Source: Arthrobacter mangrovi (GTDB taxonomy: Bacteria; Actinomycetota; Actinomycetes; Actinomycetales; Micrococcaceae). Taken from it: DNA of 64,000 nucleotides. The DNA lies in assembly GCF_026011795.1 (NCBI RefSeq), contig NZ_BRVS01000019.1, forward strand, positions 1-64,000, given 5' to 3'. Both the position numbers and the translations under genes were made by a program. Shown in pieces: positions 18,510-26,656 of this stretch. The stretch's first letter is position 1. The number at the start of each line of letters is the position of its first letter. The notes under the pieces were generated by a model that ran no database searches, was not told the DNA's origin, and saw only the letters and a list, made by a program, of their open reading frames with translations.

Positions 18510-20462
18510 ATGACCTGGGTCGAGACCATTCCGGCCTTTGTGGTGGCCGTGGTGCTCATCTTCGGTCCCGGCTTGCTGTGGGGCGCGGTCCTCGGCCTGC
18601 GCCGCCTGGCGCTAGTGGCGCTGGCCGGGCCGTTCAGCGTCACCGCGATTGTCATAGCGGCAGAGCTGGGCAATGTGACCGGGCTGCCCTGGTCGTGGCC
18701 GCTGGTGCTGGCCGTCACCGTCCTGGGCGCGGCCGCGCTCTGGCTGCTCCGGCGGCTGATGCGGCACCGGCTGCACCACGCCCACGCTGACGCCGCGAGA
18801 CCGGCTCCGTGGCGGACCGTGCTCCTCACCTGGGCCGTCTCCGCCCTCCCGCTGGCCGGCTACATGCTGTGGATCATCGGGGCCCCTGAGAACATCGCGC
18901 AGTCGCACGACAACATCTTCCATCTCAACGCCATCCGCTACATCGCGGACACTGCCAACGCTTCCTCGCTGGAGCTGGGCTACCTGGGCGCCACCGATGC
19001 AGGCATCTTCTACCCGGCGGGCTGGCACGACGTCGTCTCGCTCGTCATGATCACCAGCGGTGCGACGATTCCGGTGGCCATCAACGTGACGAACCTGGTC
19101 ATCATCACCGGCATCTGGAGCACCGGCTGCCTCTTCCTCGTCAGCCGGCTCACCGGCGAGCGCATGATGCCGCTGCTCGTGGCCGCGGTCCTCAGCACCG
19201 CCTACAGCAGCTTCCCGTACCTGCTGCTGGAATTCGGCGTCGTGTATCCGTTCATGCTGTCCATCGCGATGCTGCCGGTGGCGCTCGGCCTGGTCATCCA
19301 GCTGCTGCGGCTAGGGCAGCCGTCGTCCATCTCGGTGGAGGGCAACCTCGTCCTGCTCGCCGGCCTGCTGCCCGGCCTGGCGCTGGCGCACCCCGCCACC
19401 GTCATGGGACTGCTGGCCCTGGCCACGCCCATGGTCATCGCTGCCGCCTACGGCCTCTACCGCCAGGGCAGCCGCCGCCAGAAACGCAACGCCGCGCTCG
19501 GTGCCGTCGCGTACCTGGTCGTCGCCGGATTCCTCTGGGGCGTGCTGCGCCCCGCCCGGAGCAGTTCCACCAACTGGGACGACATGGGCAACGCCCTGCG
19601 GGCCCTCTACGAAGTCGTGTTCCATGCTCCGCTCGACCACCCGATGGGCATCCTGGTGACCGCGCTGACCATCGTCGGCGCCGCCGTCGTCCTCAATGTC
19701 CGCAGGCACCGCTGGACCATCGGCGTCTACCTGGTGGCGGCGGTGCTCTTCGTGGTGGGGAACTGGAAGGAAGCGCCGGAGTTCCGCTGGCTGGTCTCCG
19801 GCATCTGGTACAACGACTTCTTCCGTATCAGCGCCATGCTGCCGGTGGCCGGAATCCTCATCGCCGCCCTCGGCGGCGTCGCCCTGGCCGGGACGGCCAG
19901 GTCCTTCTTCCGCGCCTGGCTCGCACGCCGCGACAAAAAGCAGCCCCCGTGGCTCCGGCCGGTGGCCGCGGCGGCCCTCACCGTCGTCGCGCTGGCGGCC
20001 GCCCCGCTCTTCGCCGCCCAGCGCAGCATCCAGGACGCGGAGTTCAAGTACCGCTTCACCGACAACTCGTACCTGCTGACCACGGACGAACTCGCCCTGG
20101 TCAAGCGCATCCCCGAACATGTTCCGCCGGGTGCCGTGATCGCGGGCAACCCGATGACCGGCGCGTCCCTCTCGTACTCCTACACGGACCGTCCCGCCCT
20201 GGTGCCCTCCGGCCAGAGCTCCCCCACCCCGGAAGGCCAGCTCATCATGGGCCGGCTCGACGAGATGACCAGGGATCCGGCAGTCTGCAAGGCCGTCCGC
20301 GACCAGGGCGTCCGGTACGTCCTGGACTTCGGCAACAGCTCCGTGCACCCGGGCGAGACCTCCGTCGCCGCCGGGCTGCAGGACCTCACCGAAGCCAACG
20401 GTTTCAAGCTCGTCGATTCCCAGGGCCGGGCCGCCCTGTACCAGGTGGTCGGCTGCGGCTGA
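18510..20462 (+). CDS. Large polytopic membrane protein, DUF6541-like
   Basis: 650 residues with roughly a dozen hydrophobic helices over the first 500 and a C-terminal soluble domain of about 140 residues after a final helix (residues ~490-510). The overall plan resembles actinobacterial DUF6541 proteins, which look like multi-helix GT-C-type glycosyltransferases but are uncharacterised. The first loop contains NIAQSHDNIFHLNAIRYI, an acidic/His stretch that in GT-C enzymes would sit at the active site. It follows the glycosylase by 28 nt with ribosome site GAGGGGG, so it may be co-transcribed with lhr-nei2, although a functional link is not obvious. Confidence 0.7.
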   Translation: MTWVETIPAFVVAVVLIFGPGLLWGAVLGLRRLALVALAGPFSVTAIVIAAELGNVTGLPWSWPLVLAVTVLGAAALWLLRRLMRHRLHHAHADAARPAPWRTVLLTWAVSALPLAGYMLWIIGAPENIAQSHDNIFHLNAIRYIADTANASSLELGYLGATDAGIFYPAGWHDVVSLVMITSGATIPVAINVTNLVIITGIWSTGCLFLVSRLTGERMMPLLVAAVLSTAYSSFPYLLLEFGVVYPFMLSIAMLPVALGLVIQLLRLGQPSSISVEGNLVLLAGLLPGLALAHPATVMGLLALATPMVIAAAYGLYRQGSRRQKRNAALGAVAYLVVAGFLWGVLRPARSSSTNWDDMGNALRALYEVVFHAPLDHPMGILVTALTIVGAAVVLNVRRHRWTIGVYLVAAVLFVVGNWKEAPEFRWLVSGIWYNDFFRISAMLPVAGILIAALGGVALAGTARSFFRAWLARRDKKQPPWLRPVAAAALTVVALAAAPLFAAQRSIQDAEFKYRFTDNSYLLTTDELALVKRIPEHVPPGAVIAGNPMTGASLSYSYTDRPALVPSGQSSPTPEGQLIMGRLDEMTRDPAVCKAVRDQGVRYVLDFGNSSVHPGETSVAAGLQDLTEANGFKLVDSQGRAALYQVVGCG

Positions 20463-20493
20463 AGCGCACGGGCCGAGCCGGTACCCTTGATGG

Positions 20494-21429
20494 GTGATGG
20501 AATCCCCGCTTCCCGTGCGCGATGGCGTCAATGCCACCCGCCTGCGCCTGCCCGCAGCGGGTCCGTGGGAGACGGCGCTGGACTACATGCTGCACCGCTG
20601 GGGCCACGTCGACCCGGACGGGATCCGGGACCGCTTCGACCGCGGCGAGATCGTCGGCGAAGGCGGTGTCCGGCTCGACCGCAGCACGCCGCTCGAAGCC
20701 CATACCTTCATCTGGTACTACCGCACCCTGCCGGCCGAGGAGCGCCTGCCGGTGGAGCTGGACATTCTGCACCAGGACGAGAACATCCTGGTCGTGGACA
20801 AGCCGCACTTCCTGCCCACCACCCCGGGCGGCACCTACATCCAGGAGTCGGCTCTCGTCCGGCTCCGCCGCCAGCTCGACCTGCCGGACCTGATTCCCAT
20901 GCACCGGCTGGACCGGCTGACCGCCGGGGTGCTGCTGTTCTCCACCAATCCGGCCACGCGCGGCAAGTACCAGGTACTGTTCGAGAAGCGCCGGGTTTCC
21001 AAGGAATACGAGGCGATCGCCCCCGTCTCCGGGGAGCTGGAGTTCCCGCGGATCGTCCGGAACCGCATGGTGAAGTCGCGGACCTACCTGCTCGCCGAGG
21101 TCGTCGACGGCGAACCGAACGCCGAAACGCGCCTGGAACTTGCCGCCGAGCGCCAGGGGCTGGGCCGCTACCGGCTGCTGCCGCACACGGGCAAGACGCA
21201 CCAGCTCCGCGTCCACATGGCCTCGCTGGGCATCGGCATCCTGCATGACCCGTTCTACCCGGTGCTGCTCGACAAGGCGCCGGACGACTTCGCCCGCCCG
21301 CTGCAGCTGCTGGCCCGCGGCATCGAATTCACGGACCCGCTCACCGGCCGCGAAACCGGTTTCCGCAGCCGGCTCGAACTCTCCGAGTGGACCCGGGCCG
21401 CAGCGCCTGAGCCTGCCCTGGCAGGCTGA
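20494..21429 (+). CDS. RluA-family RNA pseudouridine synthase
   Basis: 311 residues. An S4-like N-terminal segment precedes the catalytic PseudoU_synth_2 domain, whose motif HRLDRLTAGVLLF contains the catalytic aspartate. YQVLFEKRRVSKEYEAI and GKTHQLRVHMASLG are the other family signatures. TACCCT lies 6 nt upstream of GTG 20494, which favours the GTG over the ATG three bases later and indicates a leaderless transcript. The RNA target (rRNA or tRNA) cannot be fixed from sequence alone. A triple 26-bp repeat lies just downstream. Confidence 0.9.
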   Translation: MMESPLPVRDGVNATRLRLPAAGPWETALDYMLHRWGHVDPDGIRDRFDRGEIVGEGGVRLDRSTPLEAHTFIWYYRTLPAEERLPVELDILHQDENILVVDKPHFLPTTPGGTYIQESALVRLRRQLDLPDLIPMHRLDRLTAGVLLFSTNPATRGKYQVLFEKRRVSKEYEAIAPVSGELEFPRIVRNRMVKSRTYLLAEVVDGEPNAETRLELAAERQGLGRYRLLPHTGKTHQLRVHMASLGIGILHDPFYPVLLDKAPDDFARPLQLLARGIEFTDPLTGRETGFRSRLELSEWTRAAAPEPALAG

Positions 21430-21458
21430 CCTTCCGGGGAACTAACGACGGCGGCGCC

Positions 21459-21536
21459 CGGGTTTGGGTGCCCGAGATGCCGTCCGGGTTTGGGTGCCCG
21501 AGATGCCGTCCGGGTTTGGGTGCCCGGGATGCCGTC
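21459..21536. repeat. Three tandem copies of a 26-bp repeat
   Basis: Units at 21459-21484, 21485-21510 and 21511-21536 are identical except for one A-to-G change in the third. Each contains the short dyad GGGTTTGGGTGCCC. The array lies between the pseudouridine synthase and macrodomain genes, which converge. It is too short and lacks spacers, so it is not a CRISPR array. Confidence 0.95.
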
Positions 21537-21587
21537 CGCCCCGCGATAGCGCAGGTCACTCCACAAGCACCCGGGTGCACCCGTGGC

Positions 21588-22106
21588 CTAAGTGGCGAGC
21601 TCGGCGTGCACCGAGCGGAATACCTCGGCCAGCCCGGCCGAAAACAGCACGAACTCCACGACCTGCACGCCGCCGTCGTACGCCAAAACCTCCGTCAGCC
21701 CGACCCGCGCCACGGTGTCCGGCTGCCAGCCGTAGATGCCGGCGCTGATGGCCGGGAACGCGATGGAGAGCGCGCCGATCCGGTCCGCGACCTCAAGGCT
21801 GCCGCGGAAGCAGGAGGCGAGCAGCGCCGGGTCGGTCTCGCCGGCATGCCGGTTGGGCCCCACGGTGTGGATGACCCAGCGGGCCGGCAGGTTGAACGCG
21901 TCCGTGTGCACCGCGCCGCCCGTGGGCAGGCCCTGCGGATACGGGCCGCTCCGCAGTTCGCGGCAGGCTGCGAGCAGTTCGGGCCCGGCAGCGCGGTGGA
22001 TGGCGCCGTCCACTCCCCCGCCGCCGAGCAGCGACGAGTTGGCTGCGTTGACGATAGCGTCCACGCGCCGCCGGGTGATGTCGTCTTCGAGGATCCGGAT
22101 CTCCAC
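21588..22106 (-). CDS. Macrodomain protein, O-acetyl-ADP-ribose deacetylase type
   Basis: 172 residues making up a single macrodomain. The signatures are DAIVNAANSSLLGGGGVDGAIHRAAG (ADP-ribose binding, catalytic Asn and the Gly-rich loop) and SIAFPAISAGIYGWQPD (phosphate-binding loop). Such proteins remove ADP-ribose or acetyl groups from ADP-ribose adducts. The start is GTG 22106 with CAGACT 7 nt upstream on the minus strand (leaderless). It is divergent from the DedA gene. No ADP-ribosyltransferase or sirtuin gene is adjacent. Confidence 0.93.
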   Translation of the reverse strand: MEIRILEDDITRRRVDAIVNAANSSLLGGGGVDGAIHRAAGPELLAACRELRSGPYPQGLPTGGAVHTDAFNLPARWVIHTVGPNRHAGETDPALLASCFRGSLEVADRIGALSIAFPAISAGIYGWQPDTVARVGLTEVLAYDGGVQVVEFVLFSAGLAEVFRSVHAELAT

Positions 22107-22152
22107 GCTCCCCAGTCTGTCACCGCGCCGGGCCGCGGGGTAGATTGTTGGG

Positions 22153-22857
22153 GTGGAGATCCCCGAGGGGCCGTGGCAATGGCTCTACTACCCGATGACC
22201 TTGGTGCTGGTCATCGCGGACGCGCCCGTGCCGGCGTCGCCCTCGGAAGTCCTGGTGATCGGCGGCGGCACGCTGCTGGCCCACGGCGAGCTCCTCTTGC
22301 CGCTGGTGGTGCTGACCGCCTTCGCGGGCAGCTTCGGCGGCGACGCGCTCCTGTTCCTGCTGTTCCGGGGCGGCCTCAATTCCTGGCTCAACCGCTGGCG
22401 CTGGGGCCGGCTGGTTGACCGCGGCGTGACCGCCGCCCTGCAGAAGGCCGGCGAGTCCTCCACCTATGCCGCCATCGTCGCGGCCCGCTTCATTCCCGGA
22501 GGCCGGACCGCGTCGGTCGCGGCCGCGGGGCTGGCCGACGTGCCGCTGAAGCCGTTCCTGGTTTCCTCGGCATTCGGCTCGGCCATCTGGGCTGCCTGGA
22601 TGACCGGGCTGGGGCTCGCGAGCGGGCTTGCCACCGACCTGCCGCTGTGGGCCAATGTTGCGCTGGGGACGCTGGTCGGCATACTGGTGGGCATGGTCCT
22701 CGCCGCCGTCATCCGCCTGCGCCGCCGGCCCGCTGTCCTCCGGGCGGTGCCGGCCGAAGCTCCCGTCAGCGCGGCCACCGTCCTTTCCTCCGCCGCCGAG
22801 ACCGTCCCTTCCTCCGCCCCAGCCATCGTCCCTTCCTCCGCCGTCGAGCCGCGGTAG
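22153..22857 (+). CDS. DedA/VTT family membrane protein
   Basis: 234 residues. The VTT (SNARE-associated) domain carries APVPASPSEVLVIGGGTLLAHG and the conserved arginine stretch VAARFIPGGRTASVAAAGLADVPLKPFL, followed by membrane helices. DedA proteins are proton-linked flippases or carriers for phospholipid and undecaprenyl phosphate recycling. The last 30 residues contain three copies of an 8-residue unit of the type TVPSSAPA, encoded by a 24-bp tandem repeat (22777-22848). TAGATT lies 6 nt before GTG 22153. The next gene starts 11 nt later. Confidence 0.9.
   Translation: MEIPEGPWQWLYYPMTLVLVIADAPVPASPSEVLVIGGGTLLAHGELLLPLVVLTAFAGSFGGDALLFLLFRGGLNSWLNRWRWGRLVDRGVTAALQKAGESSTYAAIVAARFIPGGRTASVAAAGLADVPLKPFLVSSAFGSAIWAAWMTGLGLASGLATDLPLWANVALGTLVGILVGMVLAAVIRLRRRPAVLRAVPAEAPVSAATVLSSAAETVPSSAPAIVPSSAVEPR
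22777..22848 (+). repeat. 24-bp tandem repeat, three copies, inside the DedA coding tail
   Basis: Units 22777-22800, 22801-22824 and 22825-22848 encode TVLSSAAE, TVPSSAPA and IVPSSAVE. The period is a multiple of three, so copy-number change would keep the reading frame and only alter the length of the cytoplasmic tail. Confidence 0.9.
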
Positions 22858-22868
22858 CCGCTTCCACC

Positions 22869-23741
22869 GTGTTCCTCCGCGCCCTTGACTCCGTGACGCC
22901 GTACTTCCAGCGGGCCCGCGGCGTCCTGGCTACGGACGATACCCGCCGGGCGGCGGTGACGCTGGGCCTGGTGCTCTGCCTGCTGGCCGGCGCCCGCGGT
23001 GCGGGGCTGCTCGGCGGAAGCCCGGTCGCGGAGGCCGCCGAGGGAGCCTACGCGGCTGGTTCCACCCTGCTGGCGCCGTCGAGCCAGGCCTTCCTGATCT
23101 GGCCCCTGATCTACCTGGGCCTGCTGGCCTTCACCGCGTTCCAGTGGCTGCCGGGCCAGCGGATCAGCCCGTGGCAGCGCGCGGTCGGCTGGTATGCGGC
23201 CGCCGCGATGCTGCTCCATGCCGCTTGGGTGGCCGCCGCGGCGGCAGGCCTGGTCGGCCTGAGCCTGCTCATCATGCTTGCCCTGGCCGCCGCGCTGGCC
23301 GGTGGCATCTCGGCCCTGAGCCGCCTGCCCGCGGCGTCGCGGGCAGAGGCGGTCTTCATGGATGTACCCCTGGGAATCTACCTCGGCTGGATCCTGCTCG
23401 CCGCCGGCGCCAACGCGGCGAGCTGGCTGGCGGCGCTTGGCGGCGACCTGTTCGGTTGGGGTCCGCACGTCTGGGGCGTCCTCGCGACGGGTCTGGTCGC
23501 CTTCGCCGGCGCCGTGGCGGCGATGACCGGCCGCGGCCGGATGTCGGTAGCGGCGGCACTGTGCTGGGGCCTGTTCTGGCTTGCGCTCGCACGCGTGACG
23601 GGCGAGCCGGCCTCGGTTCCCGTGGCCGTCACCGCCGGATTCGGCTTCCTGTTCGTCCTGGTCTGCGGTGGATCGCGCACGTTCCAGGTCGCGCATGAGG
23701 AACGCCGCGCCTTCCGGCAGGGCTACCTGCCCGGGGCCTGA
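22869..23741 (+). CDS. TspO/MBR-like membrane protein
   Basis: 290 residues with about eight hydrophobic segments. SSQAFLIWPLIYLGLLAFTAFQWLPGQR and LGIYLGWILLAAGANAASWLAAL resemble the tryptophan-containing helices of TspO/MBR-related proteins (usual length 150-280 residues). That family binds porphyrins or other hydrophobic ligands in membranes; a specific role here is unknown. GTG 22869 is the first start after the DedA stop (11 nt gap), and no strong ribosome site is seen, so co-translation with DedA is plausible. The C-terminus is a short basic tail. Confidence 0.65.
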   Translation: MFLRALDSVTPYFQRARGVLATDDTRRAAVTLGLVLCLLAGARGAGLLGGSPVAEAAEGAYAAGSTLLAPSSQAFLIWPLIYLGLLAFTAFQWLPGQRISPWQRAVGWYAAAAMLLHAAWVAAAAAGLVGLSLLIMLALAAALAGGISALSRLPAASRAEAVFMDVPLGIYLGWILLAAGANAASWLAALGGDLFGWGPHVWGVLATGLVAFAGAVAAMTGRGRMSVAAALCWGLFWLALARVTGEPASVPVAVTAGFGFLFVLVCGGSRTFQVAHEERRAFRQGYLPGA

Positions 23742-23790
23742 TCCCCCTCGGCCGTGCACGGGGCCGGGGCAGCGGCGTAGACTGCCGCGC

Positions 23791-24528
23791 ATGTACACAC
23801 CGGAGCCTTTCGCCGAACCCTCCCCGCGCCGGATCCGGGTCCGCCTGGGCGGGTCCCTGGTCGCCGACAGTTCCCGCGCCCTGCTGCTGGTCCAGTACGG
23901 CAAATCCGGCCTGCCGACCTACTACCTGCCGCTGGAGGATGTCCGTCCGGGCGCCCTGGCCGGGGAATCGACCGAGGGCGGCCAGACGCGCTGGACCGTT
24001 ACTGCCGGGAACAAGCACGCCGAGGCGGCGGCGTGGACCTATCCCGATCCGGGCGGCCCCACCGCGGCGCTGGCCGGACACATCACCTTCTCCTGGCGCC
24101 AGCTGGAGTGGTACGAGGAGGACGAGCGTGTCCTCGTCCACGCCCGGGATCCCTACAAGCGCGTGGACACCCTACGCAGCTCGCGGCGGGTCCAGGTCTA
24201 CGCCGGGGACACGCTGATCGCCGACAGCATCCGGCCGCTGCTGCTCTTCGAAACGCACCTGCCGACCCGCTACTATCTGCCCTTCGAGGACGTGCGCACC
24301 GAGCTTCTCGAACCCAGCGACACCGTGACCAGCTGCCCATACAAGGGCGAGGCGCGCTACTGGTCCGTCAGGGCCGGGAACACGTTTGTCCGCGACGCCG
24401 CGTGGAGCTACCCGGCGCCCATCCCGGAGAACCCGAAGATCAAGGACCTGCTGGCCTTCTTCAATGAACGCACTGACTTGGTAGTGGACGGCGAACGCCT
24501 CGAACACCCGGACACAGCCTGGTCATAG
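23791..24528 (+). CDS. Tandem DUF427 domain protein
   Basis: 245 residues containing two DUF427 domains. The first spans about residues 14-115 (RIRVRLGGSLVADSSRALLLV ... YYLPLEDV) and the second about 130-232 (RRVQVYAGDTLIADSIRPLLLFE ... YYLPFEDV). The conserved SCPYKGEARYWSV motif is intact only in the second; the first reads EGGQTRWTV and has lost the Cys-Pro-Tyr-Lys core. Function is unknown. TAGACT lies 7 nt upstream of ATG 23791 (leaderless pattern). Confidence 0.88.
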   Translation: MYTPEPFAEPSPRRIRVRLGGSLVADSSRALLLVQYGKSGLPTYYLPLEDVRPGALAGESTEGGQTRWTVTAGNKHAEAAAWTYPDPGGPTAALAGHITFSWRQLEWYEEDERVLVHARDPYKRVDTLRSSRRVQVYAGDTLIADSIRPLLLFETHLPTRYYLPFEDVRTELLEPSDTVTSCPYKGEARYWSVRAGNTFVRDAAWSYPAPIPENPKIKDLLAFFNERTDLVVDGERLEHPDTAWS

Positions 24529-24601
24529 CCGCAATAACGACGGCGGCGCCGGCCGGGGTGCGCCGACGTCCCAGCCCGCCCCGGCGCGGCAAGGGCGTCC
24601 G

Positions 24602-24910
24602 TCAGGCCAGCGGATGCCAGCGGCCGCGGATCCGGCGCAGCACCATCAGGTTCCGGCTGTGCGCGACCTCTTCCACGGCGTCCTGCAGATGCCGGGCGGC
24701 CCGGAGCGCCTGCCGGTTCTCGTCGTCGTACGCCCCCGGCTCCACCGTGAACCGCACCGTGATCCGCGGGACTCCGCCCACCACGTCCAGCTGGTGCCCC
24801 TCCACCACGTGCGAGGAGCCGACGGCGGCAGTGGCCGCCTCCATCACACTGGGCGGCGCAAAACCCGGACGCAGCCCGGTGATGTCGAGGCGGGCTCGGA
24901 AGGACGGCAT
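24602..24910 (-). CDS. Small conserved-looking hypothetical protein
   Basis: 102 residues, predicted alpha/beta, with no recognised domain. The central region (GGVPRITVRFTVEPGAYDDENRQALRAARHLQDAVEEVA) looks like a strand followed by a long helix. Support for it being real comes from codon-position GC bias and a TAGCAT element 6 nt before ATG 24910 on the minus strand, matching the other leaderless genes here. It ends 74 bp from the convergent DUF427 gene. Confidence 0.6.
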   Translation of the reverse strand: MPSFRARLDITGLRPGFAPPSVMEAATAAVGSSHVVEGHQLDVVGGVPRITVRFTVEPGAYDDENRQALRAARHLQDAVEEVAHSRNLMVLRRIRGRWHPLA

Positions 24911-24929
24911 GCGCTCATGCTAACGAACG

Positions 24930-25048
24930 CGCCTGCGCTGGAAAGCGCAGGCGAGCTACCGAGCCGACAGGTGCCCGGACCAGCGCCGCTCCATTCCGTG
25001 CGCAGATCAGCACCGTGCGGGAGTGCGGCACCGTCTTGATCTGCGCAC
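24930..25048. repeat. Two strong inverted repeats in the gap before creC
   Basis: A 10-bp perfect hairpin with GGAA loop lies at 24930-24953. A 12-bp perfect inverted repeat has arms GTGCGCAGATCA (24998-25009) and TGATCTGCGCAC (25037-25048), with a 27-nt loop containing GCACCGT twice. They lie downstream of creC, so they could end the cre transcript, but there are no T tracts. Confidence 0.7.
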
Positions 25049-25114
25049 ACAATCCGAGCGCAAGGCCGAACCAGGCATTATCCGCGCACGCGATCGGGGG
25101 GCGCGGTGTCTGCC

Positions 25115-26656
25115 CTACCGGCGGTGGATGGACTTGTAGCTCAGGTAGGCGTTCAGCCCCTCGATCCCGTATTCGGTGCCGAGGCCGGAATCGTGCCGGC
25201 CGCCGAAGGGTGCCGAGTGGTTCGAGGCGAAGAAGTTGATGCCCACCGAGCCGGTGTCCATCCGGTCCGCCACCGCCAGCGCCGCGTCCTCGTCCTTCCC
25301 GAACACGAGCCCGCCGAGTCCGAACTCCGTGTTGTTGGCGAGCGCGACGGCGTCGTCCACGCCGGAGTACTTCAGCACGGAGATCACGGGGCCGAAGATC
25401 TCTTCGCGGGAGATCCGCATGTCCGGGGTGACGTCGGCGAAGACCGTGGGCTCCACGAAGTAGCCGTGCTCCAGTCCGCCGCCGAGCCGGGCCGCGCGGC
25501 CGCCGGTGGTGGCGCGGGCGCCTTCGGCCAGGCCGGACTCCACGTACTCGAGCACCGTCCGGTACTGCGAGGCGGTGGCCGCCGGGCCGAAGACCGTGGC
25601 TGGATCCAGCGGGTCGCCCTGCCGGCCGGCGGCGATGGTCGCCGTGACCATGTCGACCACCTCGTCATAACGCCCGGCGGGCGCGAGGATGCGGGTGGAG
25701 ATGTAGCAGGTCTGCCCGGTATTGCGCATGCAGGACCGCACCAGCACCTGCGACATGGCGTCCAGGTCGGCATCCGGCAGGACCACGGCGCTGGACTTGC
25801 CGCCGAGCTCCAGCGTGACCGGGCGCAGCAGCTCGCCGCAGGCCGCGGCGATCTTGCGGCCCACCGGGGTCGAACCGGTGAACGCCACCTTGTCCACGCC
25901 CGGGTGCCTGACCAGCGCGTCGCCGAGCCTGCCGGAGCCGGTGACCAGGTTGACCACGCCGGCCGGCACGCCCGCGGCGGCCACAGCGTCGACGATGATC
26001 CGGAAGGACAGCGGCGTCGGGGACGCCGGCTTCATCACCACGGTGCAGCCGGCCAGCAGCGCCGGCGCCAGCTTGATCACCATCAGGTTGATCGGGAAGT
26101 TCCACGGCGCAATCAGCGCGCAGACGCCGACCGGATCCCGGCGGACCACGGATTCGCCCCCGCCGCGCGGGAAGGGCCGCACGTCTTCGCGCTCGAGGTA
26201 GTCCGCGAGCGAGGCGAAGTAGCGGAAGATGCCGGCGGCGTTGGCGGCGGCGCCGGAGGACTCGGAAACCGGCGAGCCGTTCTCGCGGGTGTTCGTCAGC
26301 GACAGCTCGGTGGCCCGCTTCTCTACCTCGTCCGCGATCCGCAGCAGGTAGCCGGCGCGCTCCGAGGGCGCCAACCGCGCCCAGTCTCCGTCGAAGGCCC
26401 GGCGGGCGGCCGCGACGGCGGCGTCGAGATCCTCTGCCGTGCCGTCCGGCACGGAGCCCCAGACCTGGCCGGTCGCAGGGTCGGTGACGTCGTTGCGGCC
26501 GGTGCCCGCCGCCGTCGTCCACGCGCCGTCGATGAACACGTCGTCGACGTGGGTGTACGGCAGCGACAGCGCGGCGCGCGCGTCGATTGCCGGGCCGGAG
26601 AACGACGACGGCGCCTGGCCGGGTGTCGCGGGTGCGGTCTGCGGCGTGGTGGTCAT
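25115..26656 (-). CDS. creC: Aldehyde dehydrogenase, CreC-like (hydroxybenzaldehyde oxidation)
   Basis: 513-residue NAD(P)-dependent aldehyde dehydrogenase. The catalytic cysteine is at 317 (NTGQTCYIS), the general base glutamate at 283 (LELGGKSS), and the cofactor motifs APWNFP at 183-188 and GSTPVG at 261-266. It is the last gene of a minus-strand operon, and its ATG overlaps the end of the HD gene by 4 nt. Position and partners match creC of the C. glutamicum p-cresol cluster, where it oxidises 4-hydroxybenzaldehyde to 4-hydroxybenzoate. The family is certain; the substrate is inferred from synteny. Confidence 0.85.
   Translation of the reverse strand: MTTTPQTAPATPGQAPSSFSGPAIDARAALSLPYTHVDDVFIDGAWTTAAGTGRNDVTDPATGQVWGSVPDGTAEDLDAAVAAARRAFDGDWARLAPSERAGYLLRIADEVEKRATELSLTNTRENGSPVSESSGAAANAAGIFRYFASLADYLEREDVRPFPRGGGESVVRRDPVGVCALIAPWNFPINLMVIKLAPALLAGCTVVMKPASPTPLSFRIIVDAVAAAGVPAGVVNLVTGSGRLGDALVRHPGVDKVAFTGSTPVGRKIAAACGELLRPVTLELGGKSSAVVLPDADLDAMSQVLVRSCMRNTGQTCYISTRILAPAGRYDEVVDMVTATIAAGRQGDPLDPATVFGPAATASQYRTVLEYVESGLAEGARATTGGRAARLGGGLEHGYFVEPTVFADVTPDMRISREEIFGPVISVLKYSGVDDAVALANNTEFGLGGLVFGKDEDAALAVADRMDTGSVGINFFASNHSAPFGGRHDSGLGTEYGIEGLNAYLSYKSIHRR

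Noticed and set aside
21459-21536. 26-bp repeats considered as CRISPR
   Set aside because: Units are directly adjacent with no spacers and only three copies.
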